Origin: Sphingobium arseniciresistens
Lineage (GTDB): Bacteria > Pseudomonadota > Alphaproteobacteria > Sphingomonadales > Sphingomonadaceae
Assembly: GCA_029167225.1 (NCBI GenBank)
Contig: JARFNK010000001.1
Coordinates: 496,001-560,000, forward strand
DNA length: 64,000 nt
Direction of reading: 5' to 3'
The notes under the pieces are model-generated. The model did no database searches and was not told the origin of the DNA. It was given only the letters and a program-made list of their open reading frames with translations. Positions 31,840-44,785 of the stretch are shown here, piece by piece; position 1 is the first letter of the stretch; each line of letters opens with the position of its first letter. Both the position numbers and the translations under genes were made by a program.

Positions 31840-33063
31840 TCAGCCGCGAGCGAAGTTCGGCTTCAGCACTTTCGCGCCGTCGCGCAACTCGTCGAGATGA
31901 TCGGACCAGTGCTGCATCATCCGTACGCGCTCGTCCCAATATTCGCCGCGGGTGTAGGCACGCCGGATGGCGTTGGTCTCCATATGGGCGAGTTGGCGCT
32001 CGATGGCGTCGGGATTGAACTTGCCCGTTTCGTTGAGCAGCGTCGCCGCCATGGCCCGGAAGCCGTGCGCCGTCATTTCCTCCTGACCAAAGCCGAGTGC
32101 CCGCAGCGCCGCGTTGACGGTGTTCTCCGACATCGGGCGCCGCGGCGAACGGAAGGAAGGGAAGCAGTATTTCCCCGTGCCCGTCAGCTCCCAGAGTTGC
32201 TCGAAAAGCTTGGTGACCTGCGTGGACAGCGGCACGCGGTGTGGTCGTCGCATCTTCATCTTCTGCTCGGGGATATTCCAGACCGAGCGGTCGAAGTCGA
32301 ACTCGCTCCACTCCGCCTGGCGCAGTTCGCCGGGGCGCACGAACAGGTGCGCCGACAGCCTGAGCCCGAAGAGGGTGATGGCATGCCCGGTATAGCCCTC
32401 GATGGCGCGCATGAGTTCGCCCGCGCCCTTGGGCGTGGTGATGGCGGCGAGATGCTTGGCCTTGGGCACGGTAAGCGCGCCGCGCAGGTCACGCGCCGGA
32501 TCGGTTTCTGCCCGCGTCGTCGCAACGGCGTAACGGAACACACGGCTGAGGACGCTGCGCATGCGCCGCGCGCTTTCGTATCGGCCCGTGGCCTCGACCG
32601 AGCGGAGTACGACAAGCACCTCCTGCGCGGTGATCTTGGCGACGGGGCGGTTGCCGATCTTGGGATAGGCCTTGGCGAGCAGCCAGCGGATCTTGCTCAG
32701 GGTGATCTCTGCTATCCCCTCACGCTCCTGCTTGGCGACCCATTCCTCGGCGACCAGCTTGAAGCTGTTTTCCTCGGACAGCATCGCGCGCGCCTCGGCA
32801 AGCTTGGCCTCGTGCGAGGGATCGAGGCCGGCGGCGATCAGCTTGCGCGCCTCGTCGCGCCGCTCGCGCGCATCGGCGAGGCCGACGTCCGGCCAGGCGC
32901 CGAAGGAGAGCGTGCGCTGCTTGCCGAGATAGGCGTAATTGAGCCGCCAGAGCTTGCGGCCGTTCGGCTTGACGAGAAGATAGAGCCCGGCGCCGTCGGT
33001 GAGCTTGTATTCGCGCTCCCTCGGCCTGGCGCTCGTGACAGTGGTCGCGAAGAGTTTTCCCAT
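31840..33063 (-). CDS. int: Tyrosine site-specific integrase of the ICE (P4 type)
   Basis: 407 aa from the ATG at 33063 (MGKLFATTVTSARPREREYK). The N-terminal arm-binding DUF4102 domain is plain ('YKLTDGAGLYLLVKPNGRKLWRLNYAYLGKQRTLSFGAWPDV', seen in parts), then a core-binding domain and the catalytic domain: Arg in 'HLFVRPGELRQAEW', His-x-x-Arg in 'TAHGFRAMAATLL' and Tyr in 'RAYTRGEYWDERVRMM'. Two further in-frame ATGs at 33099 and 33111 would add 12 or 16 residues. It lies 163 bases from the 3' end of tRNA-Leu, the usual target of P4-type integrases. Confidence 0.92.
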   Translation of the reverse strand: MGKLFATTVTSARPREREYKLTDGAGLYLLVKPNGRKLWRLNYAYLGKQRTLSFGAWPDVGLADARERRDEARKLIAAGLDPSHEAKLAEARAMLSEENSFKLVAEEWVAKQEREGIAEITLSKIRWLLAKAYPKIGNRPVAKITAQEVLVVLRSVEATGRYESARRMRSVLSRVFRYAVATTRAETDPARDLRGALTVPKAKHLAAITTPKGAGELMRAIEGYTGHAITLFGLRLSAHLFVRPGELRQAEWSEFDFDRSVWNIPEQKMKMRRPHRVPLSTQVTKLFEQLWELTGTGKYCFPSFRSPRRPMSENTVNAALRALGFGQEEMTAHGFRAMAATLLNETGKFNPDAIERQLAHMETNAIRRAYTRGEYWDERVRMMQHWSDHLDELRDGAKVLKPNFARG

Positions 33064-33112
33064 GGTATCGGCCCGTCCATAAGGGGCCTTCGATACCATG
33101 CAGGATACCATG
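33061..33112. promoter_or_regulatory. Three copies of a GATACCATG repeat at the integrase start
   Basis: CATGGTATCG at 33061-33070 and CGATACCATG at 33091-33100 form a perfect 10-bp inverted repeat; GGATACCATG at 33103-33112 is a near third copy. Inside the outer arms GGCCC and GGGGCC can also pair. All three overlap possible integrase start codons, so a protein bound here, or an RNA fold, could block integrase translation or transcription. Confidence 0.55.
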
Positions 33113-33226
33113 TTTGTTCCCGATTGGTGCCGGATCAGCCCGGATTTGACCGGACGATCTTAGCACAAAAAACGGCTGAAATCAGCCACTTTCGGGACGT
33201 TCCCGGACGCCGCCGGAAGAACAAAT

Positions 33227-33313
33227 GGTGCCCAGAAGAGGACTCGAACCTCCACGACCTTGCGATCGCCAGCACCTGAAGCTGGTGCGTCTACCAATTC
33301 CGCCATCTGGGCA
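33227..33313 (-). tRNA. tRNA-Leu (CAG)
   Basis: Full tRNA cloverleaf on the minus strand. The acceptor stem GCCCAGA (5' end at 33313) pairs with TCTGGGC before the encoded CCA (33229-33227). The anticodon stem CCAGC/GCTGG flanks the loop TTCAGGT with anticodon CAG. A long variable arm and the T arm GGTTCGAGTCC are present. It is the insertion site of the element, and its 3' end faces the integrase. Confidence 0.93.
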
Positions 33314-33483
33314 CGGGGTAGGTCGGCGCAACTAGCCGCCGGCTTTCTGGCTGTCAATCGCCATGGGGCGATATTTTTCAACAAATCGCATCCGCCCCCC
33401 GGTTGTTTCGCGCTGCACCATGTTGCAAGGGATGATGGAAAGCCCATGATCGCGCTTGGCGCGCAAAGCGAAAGGCTCCTGTG

Positions 33484-34410
33484 ATGAAGGACATTCTGGT
33501 TACGATTTTCGGCGGAGGCGGCTTTCTGGGTCGCAACGTCGCCCAGGAACTGCTGGCGCAGGACGTGCGCGTGCGCATCGCCGCGCGCAATCCGGGCACG
33601 GCGCTGCGCGTAAAGCCGCTCGCCGGGCTGGGGCAGATCCAGCTGATGAGCGCCGACATCACGAAGGAAGCCAGCGTCGCCCGCGCGGTCGAGGGCGCCG
33701 ACGCGGTCATCAATCTCGTCGGCATCCTGAAGGGCGATTTCGATCGCGTGCATGTTGCCGGCGCGGAAAATGTCGCGAAGGCGGCCGCTGCTGCAGGTGC
33801 GAAGGCACTGGTGCAGGTGTCGGCGATCGGCGCCGATTCGCAGAGCCCCTCCGCCTATGGCCGCAGCAAGGCCGCGGGCGAGGCAGCGGTCCGCGCGGCC
33901 TTCCCAACGGCAACCATCATCCGCCCGTCGATCATCTTCGGCCGGGAAGACCAGTTCACCAACCGCTTCGCCGGCCTTATCCGCATGGCGCCGCTGGTGC
34001 CGGTGATCGCGGGTGAAACCAGGTTCCAGCCGGTCTATGTCGTCGATGTCGCCCGCGCCATCGCGGCGGCGGCCATCGCCCCGGCAACGCATGGCGGCAA
34101 GACGTTCGAACTGGGCGGGCCGCAGGTGATGAGCATGGCGCAGATCAACGACTGGCTCGCCTCCGTCATCGGCCGGGGCCGCGCATTCATGCCGGTGCCC
34201 GGCGCCGTCGCCGGCATCCTGGCCGCGCTGCCCGGCGCGCCGCTGACCCGCGACCAGTGGCAGATGCTCAAGCGCGACAATGTGGTGGCCGATGGCGCCG
34301 AGGGGCTTTCCGCCTTCGACATCGCGCCGACGCCGATGGGCTCGGTCGCCGACCAGTGGCTGGTGCAATATCGTCGCCACGGACGGTTCGCAGGCCGCGC
34401 GCAGGCGTGA
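33484..34410 (+). CDS. NDUFA9-like NAD(P)-dependent epimerase/reductase
   Basis: 308 aa, complex I NDUFA9 subfamily of short-chain dehydrogenases. The N-terminal Rossmann motif 'VTIFGGGGFLGRNVAQELL' (GxxGxxG) is followed by 'DVRVRIAARNP', 'GADAVINLVGIL' and 'YGRSKAAGEAAVRAAFPTATIIRPSIIFG'. It lacks a clear YxxxK pair of true epimerases apart from 'YGRSK'. I preferred the ATG at 33484 to the GTG at 33481. These proteins are linked with complex I assembly or quinone biology in alphaproteobacteria. First core gene beyond the ICE insertion site. Confidence 0.85.
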   Translation: MKDILVTIFGGGGFLGRNVAQELLAQDVRVRIAARNPGTALRVKPLAGLGQIQLMSADITKEASVARAVEGADAVINLVGILKGDFDRVHVAGAENVAKAAAAAGAKALVQVSAIGADSQSPSAYGRSKAAGEAAVRAAFPTATIIRPSIIFGREDQFTNRFAGLIRMAPLVPVIAGETRFQPVYVVDVARAIAAAAIAPATHGGKTFELGGPQVMSMAQINDWLASVIGRGRAFMPVPGAVAGILAALPGAPLTRDQWQMLKRDNVVADGAEGLSAFDIAPTPMGSVADQWLVQYRRHGRFAGRAQA

Positions 34411-34477
34411 TCGCCCGCGCACCCTGCCCTCCCTTTCCGCCTTTCTTCCACCGACATCATTCGCCGGAGCCTTCCGC

Positions 34478-35287
34478 ATGGACATGCACATGCTTACCGT
34501 CATCCTGCTCGGCATCGTCGAGGGGCTGACCGAGTTTCTTCCCGTCTCCTCGACCGGGCACCTGATCCTTGCCAGCGAACTGCTCGGCTATGACGCCTCC
34601 GAATGGGCGATGTTCAATGTCATCATCCAGCTGGGCGCGATCCTGGCGGTGGTCGTGCTCTACTGGCGCACCTTCTGGGCGGTGGCGGTTGGACTCATCA
34701 AGCGGGAGCCCGTGTCCTGGCGCTTCCTGCGCAACCTCATCATCGCCTTCATCCCGGCGGCCGTAATCGGCCTGGCCCTGCACAAGCAGATCGAAGCGCT
34801 GCTGGGGGCCCCGCGCGTGGTGGCGGTGGCGTTGATCGTCGGCGGCGTCGCCATCCTTGTGATCGAGAAGCTGATCAAGAAGGGCACCATCCACGGCATC
34901 GCGGAAATCCCGGTGATGCGAACGATCGGCATCGGCTTCATCCAGTGCATCTCCATGATCCCCGGCGTCAGCCGTTCGGGCGCGACGATCATGGGCGCGC
35001 TGTCGCTGGGCGTGGAACGGCGCACCGCCGCCGAGTTCAGCTTCTTCCTCGCCATCCCCACCATGCTGGGCGCGACGACGCTGGAGTTGGTCAAGAACGG
35101 CCATGAGCTGACATCGGGCAACGTCGCCTGGGGCGATATCGCGCTGGGCTTCATCGTCTCCTTCATCGTCGCCATCCTGGTGATCCGCTGGTTCGTCGGC
35201 ATCGTCTCCCGTCATGGCTTCGGCCCCTTCGCCTGGTATCGAATCATCGCCGGTAGCGCCGCCCTGGTCTGGCTCATGATGAAATAG
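34478..35287 (+). CDS. uppP: Undecaprenyl-diphosphate phosphatase
   Basis: 269-aa polytopic membrane enzyme that recycles undecaprenyl diphosphate to the monophosphate carrier for cell-wall synthesis, and gives bacitracin resistance when abundant. Both signatures are present: 'GIVEGLTEFLPVSSTGHLIL' near the start and 'SMIPGVSRSGATIMGALSLG' in the middle, with the catalytic Glu, Ser and Arg. About eight hydrophobic segments. The ATG at 34478 (MDMHMLTVILL) starts the first membrane helix. 67 bases after the NDUFA9-like gene. Confidence 0.95.
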   Translation: MDMHMLTVILLGIVEGLTEFLPVSSTGHLILASELLGYDASEWAMFNVIIQLGAILAVVVLYWRTFWAVAVGLIKREPVSWRFLRNLIIAFIPAAVIGLALHKQIEALLGAPRVVAVALIVGGVAILVIEKLIKKGTIHGIAEIPVMRTIGIGFIQCISMIPGVSRSGATIMGALSLGVERRTAAEFSFFLAIPTMLGATTLELVKNGHELTSGNVAWGDIALGFIVSFIVAILVIRWFVGIVSRHGFGPFAWYRIIAGSAALVWLMMK

Positions 35288-35351
35288 GTCCATATCGGCC
35301 TTATTGATCGTCTTATTCTTTCGCTAAAATGAAGCATTTGACAGGTTGAGT

Positions 35352-35386
35352 CGCAATATAGGTCAGCAATAATTACCTATATTGCG
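35352..35386. promoter_or_regulatory. Perfect 12-bp inverted repeat upstream of gltD
   Basis: CGCAATATAGGT (35352-35363) and ACCTATATTGCG (35375-35386) with an 11-base spacer, in the AT-rich gap before gltD. TTGACA at 35338-35343 lies just upstream and could be a -35 box. It may be an operator for the gltD-gltB operon or the end signal of uppP; no T tract follows, which favours an operator. Confidence 0.55.
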
Positions 35387-35423
35387 AAAACTCCGTGACT
35401 TCCGCGGTTTTTATCGCTATGAG

Positions 35424-35447
35424 CCCCCCATCATAAAATTTTGGGGG
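35424..35447 (+). promoter_or_regulatory. Hairpin covering the gltD ribosome binding site
   Basis: CCCCCC (35424-35429) can pair with the GGGGG (35443-35447) that serves as the gltD ribosome binding site, five bases before the ATG. This would hide the site unless the hairpin is opened. The 13-base loop is AT-rich. Confidence 0.4.
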
Positions 35448-35451
35448 ACTT

Positions 35452-36903
35452 ATGGGCGATACTCCAATGTTGAAGTTCGTCGGAACCGGGCAATCCTATC
35501 CCGACAAGCGCGAAGCTGATGCACGCGCGACCGACTTCAACGAGATCAGCCGCAGCTTCGTGGTCGACAAAGCAGAGGAACAGGCGTCGCGCTGCTCGCA
35601 ATGCGGCGTACCCTATTGCTCGACACACTGCCCGCTGCACAATCATATCCCCGACTGGCTGCGGCTCACCGCCGAGGGCCGGCTGCGCGAAGCCTATGAG
35701 CTGAGCAACATGACCTCCACCATGCCGGAGATCTGCGGCCGCATCTGCCCGCAGGATCGCCTGTGCGAGGGCAATTGCGTCATCGAATTTTCCGGCCATG
35801 GCGCCGTCACCATCGGCTCGGTGGAAAAGTTCATCACCGACACCGCCTGGAAGGAAGGCTGGGTGGAACCGCTCGTCCCCGGCAAGCCCACCGGGCAGTC
35901 GGTCGGCGTGATCGGCGCCGGCCCCGCTGGCCTCACCACCGCAGAATATCTGCGCGCGGCGGGGCACGAAGTGCATGTCTACGACCGGCATGATCGCGCC
36001 GGCGGCCTGCTGACCTATGGCATCCCCGGCTTCAAGCTGGAGAAGGACGTGGTCATGCGCCGCGTCAATCGCCTGAAGGATGGCGGCATCGTGTTCCACG
36101 AAAGCTTCGAGGTCGGCCGCGACGCAACCATGGAGGAACTGCGCCGCAAGCATGACGCGGTGCTGATCGCCACGGGCGTCTACAAGGCGCGCGACATCCG
36201 CGCCCCCGGCGTCGGCGCGCCCGGCGTGGTCAAGGCGCTGGACTATCTGACCGCCTCGAACAAGGCCGGCTTCGGCGACGCCGTTGCCGAGCATGACGAC
36301 GGATCGCTGCTGGCGACCGGCAAGGACGTGGTCGTCATCGGCGGCGGCGACACGGCGATGGACTGCGTACGCACGGCCATCCGACAGGGCGCCAAGTCGG
36401 TGAAGTGCCTCTATCGCCGCGACCGGGAGAACATGCCCGGATCGCAGCGCGAAGTCGCCAATGCCGAGGAAGAAGGCGTCGAGTTCGTCTGGCTTTCCGC
36501 CCCCCTCGCCTTCGAAGGCACGGAGAAGGTGACGGGCGTGAAGGTCACGAAGATGCGCCTGGGCCAGCCCGACGCATCGGGCCGCCGCGCGCCCGAGCCC
36601 GATCCAGGCAGCGAGTTCAGCGTGCCGGCAGATCTCGTCATCAAGGCGTTGGGCTTCGACCCGGAGGAACTGCCCAAGCTGTTCGGCGCGGACGAGCTGT
36701 CCGTCACCCGCTGGGGCACGCTGCGGGTCGACCACAAGTCGATGATGACCAGCATGGACGGCGTGTTCGCTGCCGGCGACATCGTGCGCGGCGCATCGCT
36801 GGTCGTGTGGGCCATCCGCGACGGCCGAGACGTGGCCGAGCATATGCAGGCTTACCTCAAGGCGCAGGCGCGCACGAAGGCCAGCCAGAGCGTCGCGGCG
36901 TGA
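35452..36903 (+). CDS. gltD: Glutamate synthase small subunit
   Basis: 483 aa. Supplies electrons from NADPH to the large subunit for making glutamate from glutamine and 2-oxoglutarate. Cysteine clusters for two 4Fe-4S centres are visible ('ASRCSQCGVPYCSTHCPLHN', 'CGRICPQDRLCEGNCV'), then an FAD-binding 'GVIGAGPAGLTTAEYL' and an NADPH-binding 'VVVIGGGDTAMDCVRTAI'. The end 'GVFAAGDIVRGASLVVWAIRDGRDVAEHM' is typical. The start at 35452 (MGDTPMLKFVGTG) sits 5 bases after GGGGG. Its stop overlaps the DUF2059 gene start. Confidence 0.95.
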   Translation: MGDTPMLKFVGTGQSYPDKREADARATDFNEISRSFVVDKAEEQASRCSQCGVPYCSTHCPLHNHIPDWLRLTAEGRLREAYELSNMTSTMPEICGRICPQDRLCEGNCVIEFSGHGAVTIGSVEKFITDTAWKEGWVEPLVPGKPTGQSVGVIGAGPAGLTTAEYLRAAGHEVHVYDRHDRAGGLLTYGIPGFKLEKDVVMRRVNRLKDGGIVFHESFEVGRDATMEELRRKHDAVLIATGVYKARDIRAPGVGAPGVVKALDYLTASNKAGFGDAVAEHDDGSLLATGKDVVVIGGGDTAMDCVRTAIRQGAKSVKCLYRRDRENMPGSQREVANAEEEGVEFVWLSAPLAFEGTEKVTGVKVTKMRLGQPDASGRRAPEPDPGSEFSVPADLVIKALGFDPEELPKLFGADELSVTRWGTLRVDHKSMMTSMDGVFAAGDIVRGASLVVWAIRDGRDVAEHMQAYLKAQARTKASQSVAA

Positions 36904-37678
36904 GAAGGGCGCTGCCTCTGATGCTGCGTGTCGGCGCCCTTGGCGCCGCTCTTGTAGTTGCGAACGCTCCGGCAATGGCGCAGCAGGCATCGCCCGCGGC
37001 CGCCGCTTCGCCCGCCATCGACCCCGCGCGCGTCGCGCTGGCGCGGCCGGTCGTCGATCGGCTCTTCCCGGTCGGCACCTACAAGCGGATCATGGGCACG
37101 ACCATGGGCAAGCTGATGGACACGGTGATGGACAGCACCATGAACATGCCCATGGCGTCCCTCGCCCGCATCGGCGGCGTGCCGAGCGATCAGCTGGCCA
37201 AGATGGACAAGGCGACTCTGGCCGAGATCATGACCATTCTCGACCCCTATTATCGCGAGCGGACCAAGCGCGGCATGAACGCGATGATGGGCAGCATGAC
37301 CGATCTGATGATAGGCTTCGAGCCGCAGGTGCGCGACGCGCTGACCCGCGTCTATGCCCGCCGGTTCGACGCGAAGCAGCTGGAAGAACTCAAGCTGTTC
37401 TTCGATACGCCGACCGGGTCCGCCTATGCCGCCGATTCCATGACGCTGATGATGGAACCGGAGATCATGGGCGAGATGCAGGCCTTCATGCCGCAGATGA
37501 TGGCCAAGATGCCGGACTTCGTCGCCGCGGCGGAAAAGGCCGTCGCCGAGTTGCCCAAACCCAAACGCTATGCCGACCTCAGCAAGCCAGAGCGCGAAAA
37601 GCTCGCCAAGCTGCTGGGCGTCGATGCCAGCGAACTTCACGATAATGATCCCGCCACATCCATGGAGGCGAAAACGAA

Positions 37679-37682
<4 letters not shown>
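36900..37682 (+). CDS. DUF2059 secreted protein within the glutamate synthase operon
   Basis: 260 aa with a signal peptide (VRRALPLMLRVGALGAALVV... cut after 'AMAQ'). A GTG start at 36900 overlaps the gltD stop (GTGA); the next ATG is at 36921. The DUF2059 part includes 'FEPQVRDALTRVYARRFDAKQLEELKLFFDTPTGSAYA'. The protein is rich in Met, especially 'MGTTMGKLMDTVMDSTMNMPMA'. Its function is unknown, and its place between gltD and gltB, with overlaps on both sides (gltB starts at 37679), shows it is translated with them. Confidence 0.85.
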
Positions 37683-42253
<4,571 letters not shown>

Positions 42254-42275
42254 GCCGGAACCGATCTCCCACATG

Positions 42276-42314
42276 AAAGGGCCGGCGCGAGAGACATCTC
42301 CCGCCGGCCCTTTT
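42276..42314 (+). terminator. Intrinsic terminator of the glt operon
   Basis: AAAGGGCCGGCG (42276-42287) pairs with CGCCGGCCCTTTT (from 42302), giving an 11-12 bp stem with a T run. It lies 22 bases after gltB and, being symmetric in A and T, may also serve the convergent gene at 42343. Confidence 0.9.
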
Positions 42315-42342
42315 GATTCTAAGGCCATCCAAGGGACGGCGG

Positions 42343-42957
42343 TCAGTAGGACGATTTGGGTGCCGTTCGCTGCAACACGGGCGGCGGCGTGCGGATAAGA
42401 GCTGGCGGCTCGCCATGGGCGCCTTCCGACGTGGCGACCCTGCCGGGATGCGACGCCAGCGAGATCGTGCCAACGCCTGAAGACTGGGTGACGGCCGATG
42501 GCCCGGCGGGCTTCGCCATCCCCTGCTCCTGTGCCGTGGGCGCGCGCACCGTCTCGTCGCCCATCTCGGTCTCGACGGCTCGCGTATAGGCGTCTGGCGT
42601 CATCGCACCATCAACGAACCCCTGATCGTTGCCCATGATCCGTCGCTCGGCCAGCGTCGGCCCGCAGCCCTTGCAGACGACCGGGCGCGTCATCCCCGCA
42701 TAGTCGCTGTCCCCGCCGCCCGCGCCATCATCGGTGCCGGTGGCGGCAGTCAGGCGATCTTCGCTGCCATCATCCTGCGTGGCCGCCATGTCATAGGAGG
42801 TCATGCTGCTGCGGGGCTGCGCGATCCGGCCGGCGGCAAACCCGCCCAACGCGATCCCGCCCGCGCCGCAGGACAGCAGCACGGCGGCGCTCACGATAAT
42901 GAACCTTGGCGACATCAATCGATGAGATGTCACCCTATGCGACAGGCGGATCGGCAT
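42343..42957 (-). CDS. Hypothetical membrane-anchored protein, 204 aa
   Basis: One N-terminal membrane segment or signal anchor ('FIIVSAAVLLSCGAGGIALGG') and an otherwise polar, probably disordered chain rich in Thr, Gly and Asp. A small cysteine motif 'VVCKGCGPTLAERRIMG' might bind a metal. The start may be 42957 (MPIRLSHRV) or 42915 (MSPRFIIVS). I do not recognise a family. It is convergent with gltB and shares its terminator region. Confidence 0.7.
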   Translation of the reverse strand: MPIRLSHRVTSHRLMSPRFIIVSAAVLLSCGAGGIALGGFAAGRIAQPRSSMTSYDMAATQDDGSEDRLTAATGTDDGAGGGDSDYAGMTRPVVCKGCGPTLAERRIMGNDQGFVDGAMTPDAYTRAVETEMGDETVRAPTAQEQGMAKPAGPSAVTQSSGVGTISLASHPGRVATSEGAHGEPPALIRTPPPVLQRTAPKSSY

Positions 42958-43074
42958 GGCCCTGCACTCCCGTTCGACACGGCATCATAACGCCGGAACG
43001 CGCCGGCGGCAGCCTTCCCTGTCCGCTCCAGCGCCCACCAAGCTCCATTGACCGCACACATGCCTAACGCGCGG

Positions 43075-43650
43075 CTATTGCGGGAGATCCCCCGGCCGAT
43101 CGATATCCCGCAACTGAAGTGCGGGCGCCGGCACGCGCGCCGCGTCGGCGAGCAGGTCGCGCGCGCCCTTGTCCCCCTGCATCGCCTGAAGCGCTGCGAA
43201 ATGCCCTCGTCCAAGCAGCGCCGGCGGCATCGGATGGGCCCCGTCGAACGAGGCCGTAACCGCCAGGGGCCTATCGCCATGGGCCAGAAGCAGCGCATCC
43301 ACATGTGCCGCGGAAATGAACGGCATGTCGCCAAGGCACATCAGCACTGCATCCACATCGTGCGCCATGGCGGATGCGACACCAACGGAAAGCGACGCCG
43401 CCATGTCCGTTCGGTCCACGCGACCGCGCACGATGACAAAGCCGAGCGGCGCGAGCAGCGCTGCAACCGCGTCATCCTCCGGCGCGCAGACGGCGATGCG
43501 GCACGCAAAGCCAACCTCCGCCAGTACGCTCGCCGCATGCGTCACCAGCGCGCGCCCATTGAGGTCGGCAAGCAGCTTGTTTTCCTGCCCGAAGCGCCGG
43601 GACGCGCCGGCCGCCAACAGCACTGCAGCCACACGATCGGGCCGGATCAT
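43075..43650 (-). CDS. MobA-like nucleotidyltransferase (molybdenum cofactor type)
   Basis: 191 aa from the ATG at 43650 (MIRPDRVAAVLLAAGASRRFG). The N-terminal 'VLLAAGASRRFGQENKLLADLNG' is the nucleotide-binding motif of the MobA/MocA group, with 'CLGDMPFISAAHVDAL' as the metal-binding GDMP loop. MocA-type proteins add CMP to molybdopterin for xanthine dehydrogenase-type enzymes. The XdhC gene directly upstream (16-base gap) supports this use. The oxidoreductase itself is not in the window. Confidence 0.85.
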   Translation of the reverse strand: MIRPDRVAAVLLAAGASRRFGQENKLLADLNGRALVTHAASVLAEVGFACRIAVCAPEDDAVAALLAPLGFVIVRGRVDRTDMAASLSVGVASAMAHDVDAVLMCLGDMPFISAAHVDALLLAHGDRPLAVTASFDGAHPMPPALLGRGHFAALQAMQGDKGARDLLADAARVPAPALQLRDIDRPGDLPQ

Positions 43651-43666
43651 CCGGCCACCCCGCCCG

Positions 43667-44581
43667 TCATCCGGCCTCAACCAGATTGAGGCCACGCACG
43701 ATGCCCGCCGCGATCGACAGCGCGATCTCGCCATGGCCGACCGCCCCTATCGGCACGCCCGCCGGCCCTTCGATCCGCGCCAGAGCCTCATCCGAGAACC
43801 CCAGTTCCTTGAGCCGGGCAAGCCGCGCTGCGTGACTCTTGCGAGAGCCGAGCGCGGCGATATGGCCGGTCGGCCTTTTCAGCGCGGCGACAAGCGCAGG
43901 ATCGTCGATCTTGGGATCGTGGCTGAGCACGACGACCGCGGTGGAAGCGTCCGGCGCATGGGCGGCAATCGCCTCGTCCGGCCAGCGATCGTCGAGCACG
44001 ATGTCGGGAAAGCGCTCGGGCGTCAGGAACCGCGCGCGCGGATCGATGACGATCGGGGCAGCGTCGATATCCCGGACCAGCCGGGCCAGGGTCTGCGCGA
44101 TCTGCACGGCCCCGACGATCAGCACGCGGCGGGGCGGCCGATAGGTGTTGATGAACGCGTCGGACTGTTCCCCCAGGCTGCTGTGACCGCTGGCCAGATC
44201 GGTCGCGACGGCCAGCGCCTCACCATGGTCGCGCGATTGTGCGATTTGGTCGAACAGTTCAGGGGGAAAGCCGGCCTCGCCCACGGGCTGCACCAGCACC
44301 TGGATTTCGCCGCCGCAGGGAAGCCCCACATCCCATGCGCTGTCATTAGCGATGCCATAGGATTTCAGGCGGCTGACGCCATCGGCGATGACCTGTGACG
44401 CCGTCTCCAGCACATCGCCCTCGACGCAGCCACCCGATACCGAGCCTTCGAACCGGCCATCCTGATGGACGAGCATGTGCGCCCCGCGCGGACGGGGCGC
44501 CGACCCCCAGGTGGCAATCACAGTGGCCAGCGCAAGCCGATCATTCTTCCATGCCTGCGCAGCGGCGAGCAGTTCTTCCAA
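43667..44581 (-). CDS. xdhC: XdhC-family molybdenum cofactor insertion protein
   Basis: About 304 aa. The N-terminal XdhC/CoxI domain ('ATVIATWGSAPRPRGAHMLVHQDG', 'SVSGGCVEGDVLETASQ', 'CGGEIQVLVQPVGE') is followed by a Rossmann domain ('RRVLIVGAVQIAQTLARLVRDID'). It is expected to load or sulfurate the molybdenum cofactor in xanthine dehydrogenase-type enzymes. I chose a TTG start at 44581 because GAAAGGAA precedes it by about 6 bases and homologues begin near this point; the open frame upstream to 44752 looks unrelated. It pairs with the MobA-like gene downstream. Confidence 0.85.
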   Translation of the reverse strand: MEELLAAAQAWKNDRLALATVIATWGSAPRPRGAHMLVHQDGRFEGSVSGGCVEGDVLETASQVIADGVSRLKSYGIANDSAWDVGLPCGGEIQVLVQPVGEAGFPPELFDQIAQSRDHGEALAVATDLASGHSSLGEQSDAFINTYRPPRRVLIVGAVQIAQTLARLVRDIDAAPIVIDPRARFLTPERFPDIVLDDRWPDEAIAAHAPDASTAVVVLSHDPKIDDPALVAALKRPTGHIAALGSRKSHAARLARLKELGFSDEALARIEGPAGVPIGAVGHGEIALSIAAGIVRGLNLVEAG

Positions 44582-44785
44582 TGCCTGTTCCTTTCGGGCG
44601 GTGCTTGCACTGCTGCCGCCATGACTCTGTATGCAGCGCAAAAACGCGCAAATGAAAAGGGGTATCCGGCGCATACATCCCATTTTTGGCAGCGCCGGCA
44701 GACGCTGATGGGGCGGCGCCCTCCATCGACGAGATGCGCACGTCGTCGCCATGCGGGACCGCTCCCGCGGTGTCCATTCGCCGGA

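Larger units (their letters stand above)
1..33226. mobile_element. Integrative and conjugative element, right part (left end outside window)
   Basis: One end of an ICE inserted at a tRNA-Leu gene. Seen directly: a P4-type tyrosine integrase beside the 3' end of the tRNA, then conjugation and maintenance genes (VirD2-like relaxase, TraF peptidase, lytic transglycosylase, DUF736, ParB-like, DUF2958, ArdC, DUF2285) and quorum-sensing genes, with a lasso peptide cluster and other cargo between. Genes to the right of the tRNA are ordinary housekeeping genes. Inference: the coupling protein and mating-pair genes lie left of base 1, because none are in the window. No second copy of the tRNA 3' end was noticed inside the window, so the far attachment site should also lie to the left. 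Confidence 0.88.
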
